Source: Streptomyces sp. HNM0574
GTDB taxonomy: Bacteria > Actinomycetota > Actinomycetes > Streptomycetales > Streptomycetaceae
Assembly (NCBI RefSeq): GCF_012726235.1
Contig: NZ_JAASAH010000002.1
Coordinates: 1 to 64,000 of the forward strand
Length of the DNA: 64,000 nucleotides
Direction of reading: 5' to 3'
In this document: positions 28,671 to 36,747 of the stretch, piece by piece
Numbering within the stretch: the first letter of the stretch is position 1
How the letters are laid out: every line of letters begins with the position of its first letter
Position numbers and translations under genes: made by a program
The notes under the pieces: generated by a model
What the model was told of the DNA's origin: nothing
Database searches by the model: none
Seen by the model: the letters and a program-made list of their open reading frames with translations, nothing else

Positions 28671-30227
28671 ATGTCGCGCACCGCGCTTTCCGACGCGCCG
28701 CCTCCTCAGGGTCCGCAGAACTCTGCGGGCGCCGATCCGGCGAAACCTTCCCTCTCTCACGGCCTCAAGCAGCGCCACCTTTCGATGATCGCCCTGGGCG
28801 GCGTCATCGGCGCCGGCCTCTTCGTCGGCTCGGGCGCGGGCATCGCGGCCGCCGGTCCGTCGATCGTCATCGCCTATGCCGCATCGGGTGCGCTTGTCAT
28901 GCTCGTGATGCGCATGCTCGGCGAGATGTCCGCGGCGCACCCGGCCTCCGGTTCCTTCTCCGTGCACGCCCAGCGCGCGCTCGGGCCGTGGGCCGGATTC
29001 ACCTCGGGGTGGATCTACTGGACGCTGCTGTGCGTGGCCATCGCGACGGAGGCGACGGCGGCGGCCGACATCATGACGGGCTGGCTTCCCGGCACCGAAT
29101 CATGGATGTGGGTCGCGCTGTTCATGGCCCTCTTCTGCGGGACGAACCTGGTAGCCGTGCGGAACTTCGGTGAGGCCGAATTCTGGTTCGCCGCACTGAA
29201 GATCTTCGCGATCACGGCGTTCCTGCTGCTGGGCGTCTTCACGGTGATAGGGGTCGTGCCGGGTGTCGAGGCGCCGGGCGCCAGCAATCTCACCGGCGAG
29301 GGCGGATTCTTCCCGAACGGCGCCAACGGTCTCGTGGTCGGCCTGCTCGCCTCGGTCTTCGCGTACGGCGGCCTGGAGACGGTGACGATCGCGGCGGCCG
29401 AGTCGGAGAACCCGGTGCGGGGTGTGGCCAAGGCCGTGCGTACCGCGGTGTGGCGTATCGCGATCTTCTACGTCGGTTCGATGCTGGTGATCGTCACGCT
29501 GATCCCGTGGGACGACAAGTCGGTGCTCGCGGGCCCCTACGCCGCGGTGCTCGACTACGTGGGCATTCCGGCCGCCGCGCAGCTGATGAACATCGTGGTG
29601 CTGGTGGCCCTGCTGTCCGCGATGAACGCGAACATCTACGGCGCCTCCCGGATGTCCTTCTCGCTGATCGACCGCGGCGAGGGTCCTGCCTTCCTCGGCA
29701 AGGTCAGCCGGGGCGGGGTTCCGCGGCGTGCGGTGATCGCCTCCTCGGTGATCGGTTTCGTCGCGGTGCTCTTCAACTACTGGTGGCCGGACACGGTGTT
29801 CCTGTGGCTGCTGAACATGGTCGGCGCCGCGACGCTCGTGGTCTGGGGCTTCATCGCCGTCTCGCAGCTGATCACGCGCCGCCGGCTGGAGCGTGAGGCG
29901 CCGGAGAAGCTCGTCGTGAAGATGTGGGGCTTCCCGTGGCTGACCTGCGTGGCGATCGTCGGCATCGTCGCGGTGCTCGGGCTGATGCTGCGCGAGGGGG
30001 ACACCAGGACCCAGCTGGCCTTCACCGCGGGGCTCACCGTCGTCCTCGCCGTCGTCGGGCTGCTGCGCCAGAAGCTGCGCGCCCGCTCCGCCGAGGGCGC
30101 GGCCCCGGCGGGCGAGGCCGCCGTCCCGGCGACGGGCGTCGCCCTCGCCAAGGAGGACGCCCCCGCCGAGGACGGCGGCAGCGGTGCCGGTGACAGCGAC
30201 AACAGCGCGGGCGGCAGCGGGAACTGA
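28671..30227 (+). CDS. Amino acid permease (APC superfamily)
   Basis: 518 aa. About twelve hydrophobic helices; family motif LKQRHLSMIALGGVIGAGLF followed by VGSGAGIAAAGPS, and AAAESENPVRG after helix 6. This is the AAT-type amino acid/proton symporter group (GabP/AnsP/LysP-like); the substrate is undetermined. The C-terminal ~50 residues are an Ala/Gly/Asp-rich cytoplasmic tail. ATG at 28671 has AGGA ~13 nt upstream. A hairpin follows the stop. Confidence 0.9.
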   Translation: MSRTALSDAPPPQGPQNSAGADPAKPSLSHGLKQRHLSMIALGGVIGAGLFVGSGAGIAAAGPSIVIAYAASGALVMLVMRMLGEMSAAHPASGSFSVHAQRALGPWAGFTSGWIYWTLLCVAIATEATAAADIMTGWLPGTESWMWVALFMALFCGTNLVAVRNFGEAEFWFAALKIFAITAFLLLGVFTVIGVVPGVEAPGASNLTGEGGFFPNGANGLVVGLLASVFAYGGLETVTIAAAESENPVRGVAKAVRTAVWRIAIFYVGSMLVIVTLIPWDDKSVLAGPYAAVLDYVGIPAAAQLMNIVVLVALLSAMNANIYGASRMSFSLIDRGEGPAFLGKVSRGGVPRRAVIASSVIGFVAVLFNYWWPDTVFLWLLNMVGAATLVVWGFIAVSQLITRRRLEREAPEKLVVKMWGFPWLTCVAIVGIVAVLGLMLREGDTRTQLAFTAGLTVVLAVVGLLRQKLRARSAEGAAPAGEAAVPATGVALAKEDAPAEDGGSGAGDSDNSAGGSGN

Positions 30228-30248
30228 CCCGGCGAAACCCCCGACGAC

Positions 30249-30285
30249 CTGCGGAGCGGCCCCTGATGGAGGGGTCGCTCCGCAG
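30249..30285 (+). terminator. Permease terminator
   Basis: Stem of CTGCGGAGCG (30249-30258) with CGCTCCGCAG (30276-30285), extended inward by an imperfect GCCCC/GGGGT, 22 nt past the stop. Confidence 0.75.
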
Positions 30286-30297
30286 TCGTATGCGCTC

Positions 30298-30331
30298 TTG
30301 CTGCTAACTTCTTCTTGCAAGTAATGTGCAA
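30298..30331 (+). promoter_or_regulatory. sodF promoter overlapped by a Nur (nickel) operator
   Basis: -35 TTGCTG (30298-30303), 18-nt spacer, -10 TAATGT (30322-30327). The sequence TTGCAA-GTAAT-GTGCAA at 30315-30331 matches the Nur box as I recall it (tTGCaa-N5-ttGCAA) in 11 of 12 conserved positions and covers the -10. Ni-loaded Nur should therefore block transcription. GGAGG lies ~9 nt before the ATG. Confidence 0.85.
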
Positions 30332-30349
30332 TAGCGGAGGGGACCGCAT

Positions 30350-30991
30350 ATGGCTACCTATTCACTTCCGGATCTGCCGTACGACTACTCCGCGCTGGAG
30401 CCGGTCATCAGCGGCGAGATCATCGAGCTGCACCATGACAAGCACCACGCCGCGTACGTGAAGGGCGCCAACGACACGCTGGAGCAGCTAGCGGAGGCGC
30501 GTGACAAGGACCAGTGGGGCAACATCAACGGCCTCGAGAAGAACCTGGCCTTCCACCTCTCCGGGCACATCCTGCACTCCATCTACTGGCAGAACATGAC
30601 CGGTGACGGTGGCGGGGAGCCGCTGGAGAAGGACGGCACCGGCGAGCTGGCGGACGCGATCCACGAGTCCTTCGGCTCGTTCGCGAAGTTCAAGGCCCAG
30701 CTCAGCAAGGCCAGCGCCACGACGCAGGGTTCGGGCTGGGGCGTCCTCGCGTACGAGCCGGTCACCGGCCGCCTCATCGTCGAGCAGGTCTACGACCACC
30801 AGGGCAACGTCGGCCAGGGCTCCGTCCCGATCCTGGTGTTCGACGCCTGGGAGCACGCCTTCTACCTGCAGTACCGCAACCAGAAGGTGGACTTCGTCGA
30901 GGCGATGTGGCGCGTCGTCAACTGGCAGGACGTGGCCCGGCGTTACACCGCCGCCAAGGAGCGCGCGAACAACCTGCTGCTGGCGCCCTGA
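30350..30991 (+). CDS. sodF: Iron (Fe/Zn) superoxide dismutase
   Basis: 213 aa of the Fe/Mn SOD family. Metal-ligand contexts are [11 protein letters not shown] (first His), [14 protein letters not shown] (second His) and [12 protein letters not shown] (Asp and His). In Streptomyces, SodF is made when nickel is scarce and replaced by nickel SodN when nickel is present, through Nur; the operator upstream supports SodF rather than a constitutive Mn enzyme. A terminator lies downstream. Confidence 0.96.
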   Translation: MATYSLPDLPYDYSALEPVISGEIIELHHDKHHAAYVKGANDTLEQLAEARDKDQWGNINGLEKNLAFHLSGHILHSIYWQNMTGDGGGEPLEKDGTGELADAIHESFGSFAKFKAQLSKASATTQGSGWGVLAYEPVTGRLIVEQVYDHQGNVGQGSVPILVFDAWEHAFYLQYRNQKVDFVEAMWRVVNWQDVARRYTAAKERANNLLLAP

Positions 30992-31064
30992 CGCCGGTAC
31001 GCCGGAGAACCCCCTGTCCTCGTGATCGTCTTCTCACCGCTCACAGGGCAGGCGGCGCACAGAG

Positions 31065-31103
31065 GGAGGGCCCCCGTACGGACGTGACGTACGGGGGCCC
31101 TCC
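31065..31103. terminator. Bidirectional terminator
   Basis: 16-bp stem (31065-31080 with 31088-31103, core GAGGGCCCCCGTACG), 7-nt loop, between the convergent sodF and thioredoxin-like genes. Confidence 0.85.
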
Positions 31104-31118
31104 TGCCGTGCGCGGGGC

Positions 31119-31748
31119 TCAGTCGAAGACGGGGTCGGTGTCGCGGGTGCGCTTGATCTCGAAGAAGCCGGGGGTCGAGGCCACCAGCAGGGTGCCGTCC
31201 CACAGCCGTCCGGCCGCCTCGCCCTTCGGGGCCGGGGTGACGACGGGGCCGAAGAAGCCCAGCCGTTCGCCGTCCGCGCCGGGGACCGCGATGACCGGGG
31301 TGCCGACGTCCTGGCCGACGAGGTCGATGCCCTCCTTGTGCGAGGCCCGCAGCACCTCGTCGTACTCGGTGGAGTCGGCCGCGTCCGCGAGCTCGGCCGG
31401 GAGGCCGGCCTCCTCCAGGGCGCTGACGTACAGTTCGCGGCTCTGTTCCTCGCCGCGCGGGTGGAAGCGGGTGCCCAGCGCCGTGTAGAGCGGGCCGAGG
31501 ACCTTGTTGCCGTACTTCTGCTCGGCGGCGACGCAGACCCGCACCGGGCCCCATGCCTGCGTGAGCAGTTCGCGGTACTCGTCGGGGAGTTCGTCCAGCT
31601 TGTTCTCGTTGAGGACGGCCAGGCTCATCACGTGCCAGCGGACCTCCACGTCACGGACCTTCTCCGCCTCCAGCATCCAGCGCGACGTCAGCCACGCCCA
31701 CGGGCAGCGCGGGTCGAACCAGAAATCGGCGGGGGTCTTCTCGGGCAT
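31119..31748 (-). CDS. DsbA-like mycothiol-dependent nitroreductase homologue
   Basis: 209 aa, DsbA/thioredoxin fold of the Rv2466c group: DFWFDPRCPWAWLTSRWML at the N-terminus, RWHVMSLAVLNEN, DVGTPVIAVPG (cis-Pro loop) and a TPGFFEIKRTR end. Rv2466c, as I recall it, has CPWC; here the second Cys is Ala (CPWA), so it would work through one cysteine. Cytoplasmic (no signal peptide). ATG at 31748 is chosen because GAGGAG lies 9 nt upstream; ATG at 31754 is too close to it. Confidence 0.88.
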   Translation of the reverse strand: MPEKTPADFWFDPRCPWAWLTSRWMLEAEKVRDVEVRWHVMSLAVLNENKLDELPDEYRELLTQAWGPVRVCVAAEQKYGNKVLGPLYTALGTRFHPRGEEQSRELYVSALEEAGLPAELADAADSTEYDEVLRASHKEGIDLVGQDVGTPVIAVPGADGERLGFFGPVVTPAPKGEAAGRLWDGTLLVASTPGFFEIKRTRDTDPVFD

Positions 31749-31971
31749 GGCCATGAACTCCTCGTGCGGAATGGACATACGGGATGGTGCGGCACCGGCG
31801 TGTGACGCGTACGGACGGTACCGACGCAACGGGAACGCGGGGCGGCCCGCCGCCATTCCCGCGCCGGGCCGCCCCATCCCGGCGTCCGGGCCGGTGTGTG
31901 CCGCGGGTGCACCACTACCGCATGCGATGCTGATCCGGACTGTTCGACATGCGAGACGAGGGAGTCACGTA

Positions 31972-34605
31972 GTGCCCGGAGAGAACCTGACCCGTGACGA
32001 GGCGCGGCAGCGGGCCCGGCTGGTGTCCGTCGACGGGTACGAGGTGGCGCTGGATCTGCGCTCAGCCACCGCTCCCCCGCCGAACGGCGGCCCCCGCACG
32101 TTCCGTTCGACGACGACGATCCGCTTCCGCTGCGCCGAGCCCGGCGCGGACACCTTCGTCGACCTGGTCGCGCCCTCCGTCCACTCGGTGACGCTCAACG
32201 GCCGCTCGCTGAACGCCGACACCGCCTTCGACGGCGCGCGGATCGCGCTGGGCGGGCTGGCCGCCGAGAACGAGCTGACCGTCGACGCGTCCTGCGCCTA
32301 CAGCCGCACCGGCGAGGGGCTGCACCACTTCGTCGACCCCGAGGACGGCGAGGTCTACCTCTACACCCAGTACGAGCCGGCCGACGCGCGCCGCGTCTTC
32401 GCCAACTTCGAACAGCCGGACCTGAAGGCCCCGTTCGACTTCACCGTCACCGCGCCCGCCGGCTGGACGGTGCTGAGCAACGGCGCGGCGCTGGGCGAGC
32501 CCCGCCCGCTGGACGACGGGGCGGCGGCGCTGCACCGCTTCGCGCGGACGCGGCCGGTCTCCACGTACATCACCGCCGTCGTCGCCGGTCCGTACCACTA
32601 CGTCACGGACACCTACAAGCGGAAGCTGCCGGGCGGCGACAAGCTGGAGGTGCCGCTGGGGGCGCTGTGCCGCAAGGGGCTGGCCAAGCACTTCGACGCG
32701 GACGACATCTTCACCGTCACCAAGCAGGGACTGGATTTCTTCCACGACCACTTCGACTTCCCCTACCCCTTCGGGAAGTACGACCAGGCGTTCGTGCCGG
32801 AGTACAACATCGGCGCCATGGAGAACCCGGGCTGTGTGACCTTCCGCGAGGAGTTCGTCTTCCGCGGCAAGGTGACGCAGGCGTCGTACGAGGGCCGAGC
32901 GAACGTCATCCTGCACGAGATGGCGCACATGTGGTTCGGCGACCTGGTCACCATGGAGTGGTGGGACGACCTGTGGCTCAAGGAGTCCTTCGCCGACTTC
33001 ATGGGCGCGCTCGCGCTGGTCGAGTCGACGCGCTTCTCGGACGGCTGGATCACCTTCGCCAACCGCCGCAAGGCCTGGGCGTACCGCGCGGACCAGCTCC
33101 CCTCCACCCACCCGGTGACGGCCGACATCCGTGACCTGGAGGACGCGAAGCTCAACTTCGACGGCATCACGTACGCGAAGGGCGCCTCCGTCCTCAAGCA
33201 GCTGGTGGCCTACGCGGGGCGCGAGGCGTTCATGGAGGGCGCGCGGCGGTACTTCAAGCGGCACGCCTGGGGCAACACCACGCTGCGGGACCTGCTCTCC
33301 GTCCTGGAGGAGACCTCCGGGCGGGACATGGGCGAATGGGCCGGGGCGTGGCTGGGCACCGCGGGCGTCAACACCCTCACCCCGCAGGTGACCTACGACG
33401 CCGAGGGCCGCGTCACCGAGCTGGCCGTGCTCCAGGAGGCCGGCGGGGAGCAGCCCGTCCTGCGCCCGCACCGCGTCGCCGTGGGCCTGTACCGGCGCGA
33501 CGCGGACGGCGCCCTGGTGCGCTACGCGCGTGCGGAGACCGACGTCACCGGCGCCCGGTCGACGGTGCCCGAACTGGCGGGCAGCGAACGCCCCGACCTG
33601 GTCCTGGTGAACGACGCGGACCTGACGTACTGCAAGGTGCGCTTCGACGAGGTGTCCCTGGCGACGCTCCGGGACCACCTCGGCGAGCTCGCCGACCCCA
33701 TGGCCCGCGCCCTGTGCTGGTCCGCGATGTGGAACCTGACCCGCGACGGGCTGCTGCCCGGCCGCGACTTCGTCTCCCTGGTGCTGCGCTTCGCTGGCCG
33801 TGAGACGGACATCGGCGTGCTCCAGATGCTGCACGCCTGGGTGCGGACCGCCGTCACGCACTACGTGGACCCGTCCTGGCGCGAGGAGGGGCAGCAGGCG
33901 CTGGCCGAGGGCGCGGTCAGCGGGCTGCGGCAGGCCGAGCCCGGCAGCGGCCACCAGCTCGCCTGGGCTCGGTTCTTCGCCGGGGTCGCGGTGCGCGAGC
34001 ACGATCTGCGGCTGCTGCAGGGGCTGTTGGCGGGCAGCGCGCGGATCGACGGTCTGGACATCGACCAGGAGCTGCGCTGGTCCTTCCTGGGCACCCTCGC
34101 CGCCGAGGGGGTGGCCGACGAGCAGGTGATCGGCGCCGAACTGGCGCGGGACGACACGGCGTCGGGCAAGCGGCACCAGGTGCGCTGCCTGGCCTCGCGT
34201 CCGTCCGCCGCGGTCAAGGACCAGGCGTGGGCCTCTGTCGTGGCCTCGGACAAGCTCTCCAACGCTCTGGTGGAGGCCACCATTTCGGGCTTCGCCCAGC
34301 CGGGGCAGCGCGAGCTGACCGCGCCGTACACGGAGCGCTACTTCGCGGCGCTGGAGGAGGTGTGGCGCACCCGCTCCATCGAGATCGCGATGGCGATCGT
34401 GCGCGGCCTGTACCCCTCGCTCCAGGACGACCCGGCCACCCTGGACGCCACCGACGCCTGGCTCGCCGCGCACGAGGACGCGGCCCCCGCGCTGCGCCGG
34501 CTCGTGCTGGAGTCCCGGGACGACCTGGCGCGGGCGCTGCGCGCCCAGGAGTGCGACGCGGGCGCCACGGGCCTCCGCGCGGCCGACGGCGTACCGCGGA
34601 TCTGA
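31972..34605 (+). CDS. pepN: Aminopeptidase N, paralogue 1
   Basis: 877 aa, M1 metallopeptidase. GAMEN exopeptidase motif at ~281-285, HEMAH (H315, E316, H319) and the third zinc ligand E338 in WLKESFADF. Length is normal for actinobacterial PepN. The GTG start reads MPGENLTRDEARQRARL, with GAGGGAG ~10 nt upstream. It removes N-terminal residues from peptides in the cytoplasm. A second, clearly related pepN lies at 36748-39336, with an extracellular protease and its regulator between them. Confidence 0.95.
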   Translation: MPGENLTRDEARQRARLVSVDGYEVALDLRSATAPPPNGGPRTFRSTTTIRFRCAEPGADTFVDLVAPSVHSVTLNGRSLNADTAFDGARIALGGLAAENELTVDASCAYSRTGEGLHHFVDPEDGEVYLYTQYEPADARRVFANFEQPDLKAPFDFTVTAPAGWTVLSNGAALGEPRPLDDGAAALHRFARTRPVSTYITAVVAGPYHYVTDTYKRKLPGGDKLEVPLGALCRKGLAKHFDADDIFTVTKQGLDFFHDHFDFPYPFGKYDQAFVPEYNIGAMENPGCVTFREEFVFRGKVTQASYEGRANVILHEMAHMWFGDLVTMEWWDDLWLKESFADFMGALALVESTRFSDGWITFANRRKAWAYRADQLPSTHPVTADIRDLEDAKLNFDGITYAKGASVLKQLVAYAGREAFMEGARRYFKRHAWGNTTLRDLLSVLEETSGRDMGEWAGAWLGTAGVNTLTPQVTYDAEGRVTELAVLQEAGGEQPVLRPHRVAVGLYRRDADGALVRYARAETDVTGARSTVPELAGSERPDLVLVNDADLTYCKVRFDEVSLATLRDHLGELADPMARALCWSAMWNLTRDGLLPGRDFVSLVLRFAGRETDIGVLQMLHAWVRTAVTHYVDPSWREEGQQALAEGAVSGLRQAEPGSGHQLAWARFFAGVAVREHDLRLLQGLLAGSARIDGLDIDQELRWSFLGTLAAEGVADEQVIGAELARDDTASGKRHQVRCLASRPSAAVKDQAWASVVASDKLSNALVEATISGFAQPGQRELTAPYTERYFAALEEVWRTRSIEIAMAIVRGLYPSLQDDPATLDATDAWLAAHEDAAPALRRLVLESRDDLARALRAQECDAGATGLRAADGVPRI

Positions 34606-34669
34606 CGGGAAACCGGGTCGCCGCCAAACAGCCTGTGCCGCAGGGGAGTTGGGCAGCGACCCGGTCCGC

Positions 34670-35680
34670 TCAGGCCACCACGGGCGTGAGCAGCGGTGAG
34701 TCGCCGCTGCCGCCCTGGAGCCAGCGGCGGTAGCTCTCGCTGGCGCGGGCGACCTCGGCGTACGCGGACTCCAGGTCGTCGAAGAGCGCGTCCGTGCCTC
34801 CGGGTGCCGTGCGGCGCGTCCCCGGTGCCGTCCTGGTGGCGAGCAGCAGCCGTACGGCGAGCGGGTCGCCGCACAGCGGACGGATGACGGTGCCGGGGCG
34901 GGCGCGTGCGGTGGGCTGGCAGGCGATGACCACCTCGCCGGAGGCGACCAGGTCGGCGGCGGCCAGATAGTCGCCGAACACCACCCGCGGTTCGATGCCC
35001 GCCTCGGCGAACACCCGGCGCAGGCCCGGCCAGTCGCCGTCGACGCTCGGGTCCACCATCCAGCGGGAGTCGGCGAGGTCGGTGAGGCGGGGCGCCGGCT
35101 CACCGGCCGCCGGGTGGCCCGAGGGCAGCGCCACGAACTGCGGCTCCCGCTCGACCAGTACGCGCGTCTCCAGCCCCTCCGGCACGGACAGCGGGACGCC
35201 CTCGACCTCGTGCACGAAGGCCGCGTCGAGCTGGTTGGCGGCCACCATCCGCAGCAGCGCGTTGGCGGAGACGTCCATGTGGATGGTGGTGTCCGTCTCC
35301 GGGAGCCGGTCGTGGATGCGGCGCAGCCAGCCGGGCACCGCGGGCGAGCCGGTGCTGCCGATCCGCAGCCGCTCCCCCGCCGCGCGTCCCGCCGCCTCCT
35401 GCGCCTCGCTGACGAGTGCGGCCATCTCGGCGATGATCGGGCGGGCCCGGCTCAGCACCGAGCGCCCTAAGGGGGTGGGGGTGCTGCCGGAGCGTCCGCG
35501 GAAGAAGAGCTGGCCCCCTACGCACTGTTCGATGCGGCGGAGCTGCGTCGTCAACGAGGGCTGCGTCATGCCCAGTTGCCGGGCCGCCTTGTGCACACTG
35601 CCCGTCTCGGCTATCGCGCACAGCGCACGAAGGTGCCTCACTTCGAGCTCCACGCGTCGGAGCATACGGCGCGTGTCCAT
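34670..35680 (-). CDS. snpR: LysR-family regulator of snapalysin (SnpR-like), with a TTA codon
   Basis: 336 aa. N-terminal helix-turn-helix ELEVRHLRALCAIAETGSV through AARQLGMTQPSLTTQLRRIE, then a LysR substrate-binding domain. It is divergent from the snapalysin gene, the arrangement described for snpR/snpA in S. lividans and S. coelicolor, where SnpR activates the protease gene. Codon 71 (35470-35468, in PTPLGRSVL) is TTA, a codon in Streptomyces read only by the bldA tRNA, so translation should be development-dependent. Starts at 35680 (ATG), 35665 (ATG) or 35653 (GTG) are all possible; none has a clear Shine-Dalgarno sequence. Confidence 0.88.
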   Translation of the reverse strand: MDTRRMLRRVELEVRHLRALCAIAETGSVHKAARQLGMTQPSLTTQLRRIEQCVGGQLFFRGRSGSTPTPLGRSVLSRARPIIAEMAALVSEAQEAAGRAAGERLRIGSTGSPAVPGWLRRIHDRLPETDTTIHMDVSANALLRMVAANQLDAAFVHEVEGVPLSVPEGLETRVLVEREPQFVALPSGHPAAGEPAPRLTDLADSRWMVDPSVDGDWPGLRRVFAEAGIEPRVVFGDYLAAADLVASGEVVIACQPTARARPGTVIRPLCGDPLAVRLLLATRTAPGTRRTAPGGTDALFDDLESAYAEVARASESYRRWLQGGSGDSPLLTPVVA

Positions 35681-35698
35681 GTCACACCAGACGTCTCA

Positions 35699-35723
35699 CG
35701 GCCACGGATCGCCCCCGTGGCCG
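35699..35723. promoter_or_regulatory. Palindrome in the snpR/snpA divergent region
   Basis: CGGCCACGG (35699-35707) and CCGTGGCCG (35715-35723) form a 9-bp dyad with a 7-nt spacer, 19 nt upstream of the snpR start. It is a candidate LysR-type operator. Confidence 0.4.
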
Positions 35724-35897
35724 CAGGCCGAACATCTGGCGCACATCGGGTGATGGGGCCGCGCTATCGCCACTTGCCATCATCCCGGGGCCGTGCCGTC
35801 TCGCACAGACTCTCCGGCAGCAGAGTACGCCGGTGGCGCCGGCGGGCCGCGTCCTGCCCTGCGGCGGCCGGTGCCACGGACGACAAGGAGACCCCCC

Positions 35898-36614
35898 ATG
35901 AGATACCGGAAGACCGCACTCACCGCAGCGCTCGGCTTCGGCCTGGCGGCGAGCCTGGGACTGGGCGCGACGGGCGCCTCGACCGCGGCACCGGCCGGCT
36001 CCTCCGGCACCGTCACCGCCGCGCAGGGTGCGGCCGAGTCCGACGCCTCCGGCGTCCAGCGCGCGGGCTACACGGGCGAGAACCAGAAGGGCAACGAGGC
36101 GTTCTTCAGGGCCGTCATGAAGCACGCCCTGGAGAAGCAGAAGGCCGAACCCGGCATCCAGCAGGTCACGGTGACCTACGACGCCAGCAAGGCCCCGACG
36201 TTCAAGAGCCAGATAGCCAACAGCACCCAGGTGTGGAACTCGGCCGTGAAGAACGTCCAGCTGCAGGAGGGCAGCAACGCGAGCTTCGAGTACCGCGAGG
36301 GCGACGACCCGCGCGGCTCGTACGCGCAGACGGACGGGCACGGCAACGGCTTCATCTTCCTGGACTACAAGCAGAACAAGGAGTTCGACTCCAACCGCGT
36401 GACCTCGCACGAGACCGGTCACGTGCTCGGCCTGCCGGACAACTACCAGGGCCCCTGCGAGGAGTTGATGTCCGGCGGCGGCCCCGGCCCGTCCTGCACC
36501 AACGACAAGCCCAACGCGCAGGAGTCCGCCAAGGTCGACCAGCTGTGGGCCAACGGCCTCGCCCAGTTCTTCTTCGGCCAGGCGGCGTACGGCCAGACGG
36601 CATACGCCAAGTAA
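35898..36614 (+). CDS. snpA: Snapalysin, secreted small neutral metalloprotease
   Basis: 238 aa preproprotein. Sec signal [19 protein letters not shown] to about residue 31, a propeptide, and an M7 catalytic domain with [11 protein letters not shown] (H171, E172, H175 and Asp181 as third zinc ligand), the HExxHxxGxxD signature unique to snapalysins. Two cysteine contexts (GPCEELM, PSCTND) give a likely disulfide. AAGGAG sits 9 nt before the ATG. It degrades protein outside the cell; the flanking pepN genes could process the products. Confidence 0.95.
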   Translation: MRYRKTALTAALGFGLAASLGLGATGASTAAPAGSSGTVTAAQGAAESDASGVQRAGYTGENQKGNEAFFRAVMKHALEKQKAEPGIQQVTVTYDASKAPTFKSQIANSTQVWNSAVKNVQLQEGSNASFEYREGDDPRGSYAQTDGHGNGFIFLDYKQNKEFDSNRVTSHETGHVLGLPDNYQGPCEELMSGGGPGPSCTNDKPNAQESAKVDQLWANGLAQFFFGQAAYGQTAYAK

Positions 36615-36688
36615 CGGCACCCGCGCAGCAGCGCCACGCGCACCACGCCACACCGCACCTGTCACACCGCACCACCTGCCTCCCCACA

Positions 36689-36732
36689 GGCGAAGGGCCC
36701 CCGGACTCCTCGGAGTCCGGGGGCCCTTCGCC
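36689..36732. terminator. Bidirectional terminator
   Basis: 20-bp perfect stem (36689-36708 with 36713-36732, core GAAGGGCCCCCGG) and a 4-nt loop, between the convergent snpA and second pepN. Confidence 0.9.
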
Positions 36733-36747
36733 GTCGGGCGGGACGGA

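Noticed and set aside
32062..35103. Minus-strand open frame of ~1010 codons
   Set aside because: Antisense shadow of the first pepN and out of frame with snpR; low-complexity reading.
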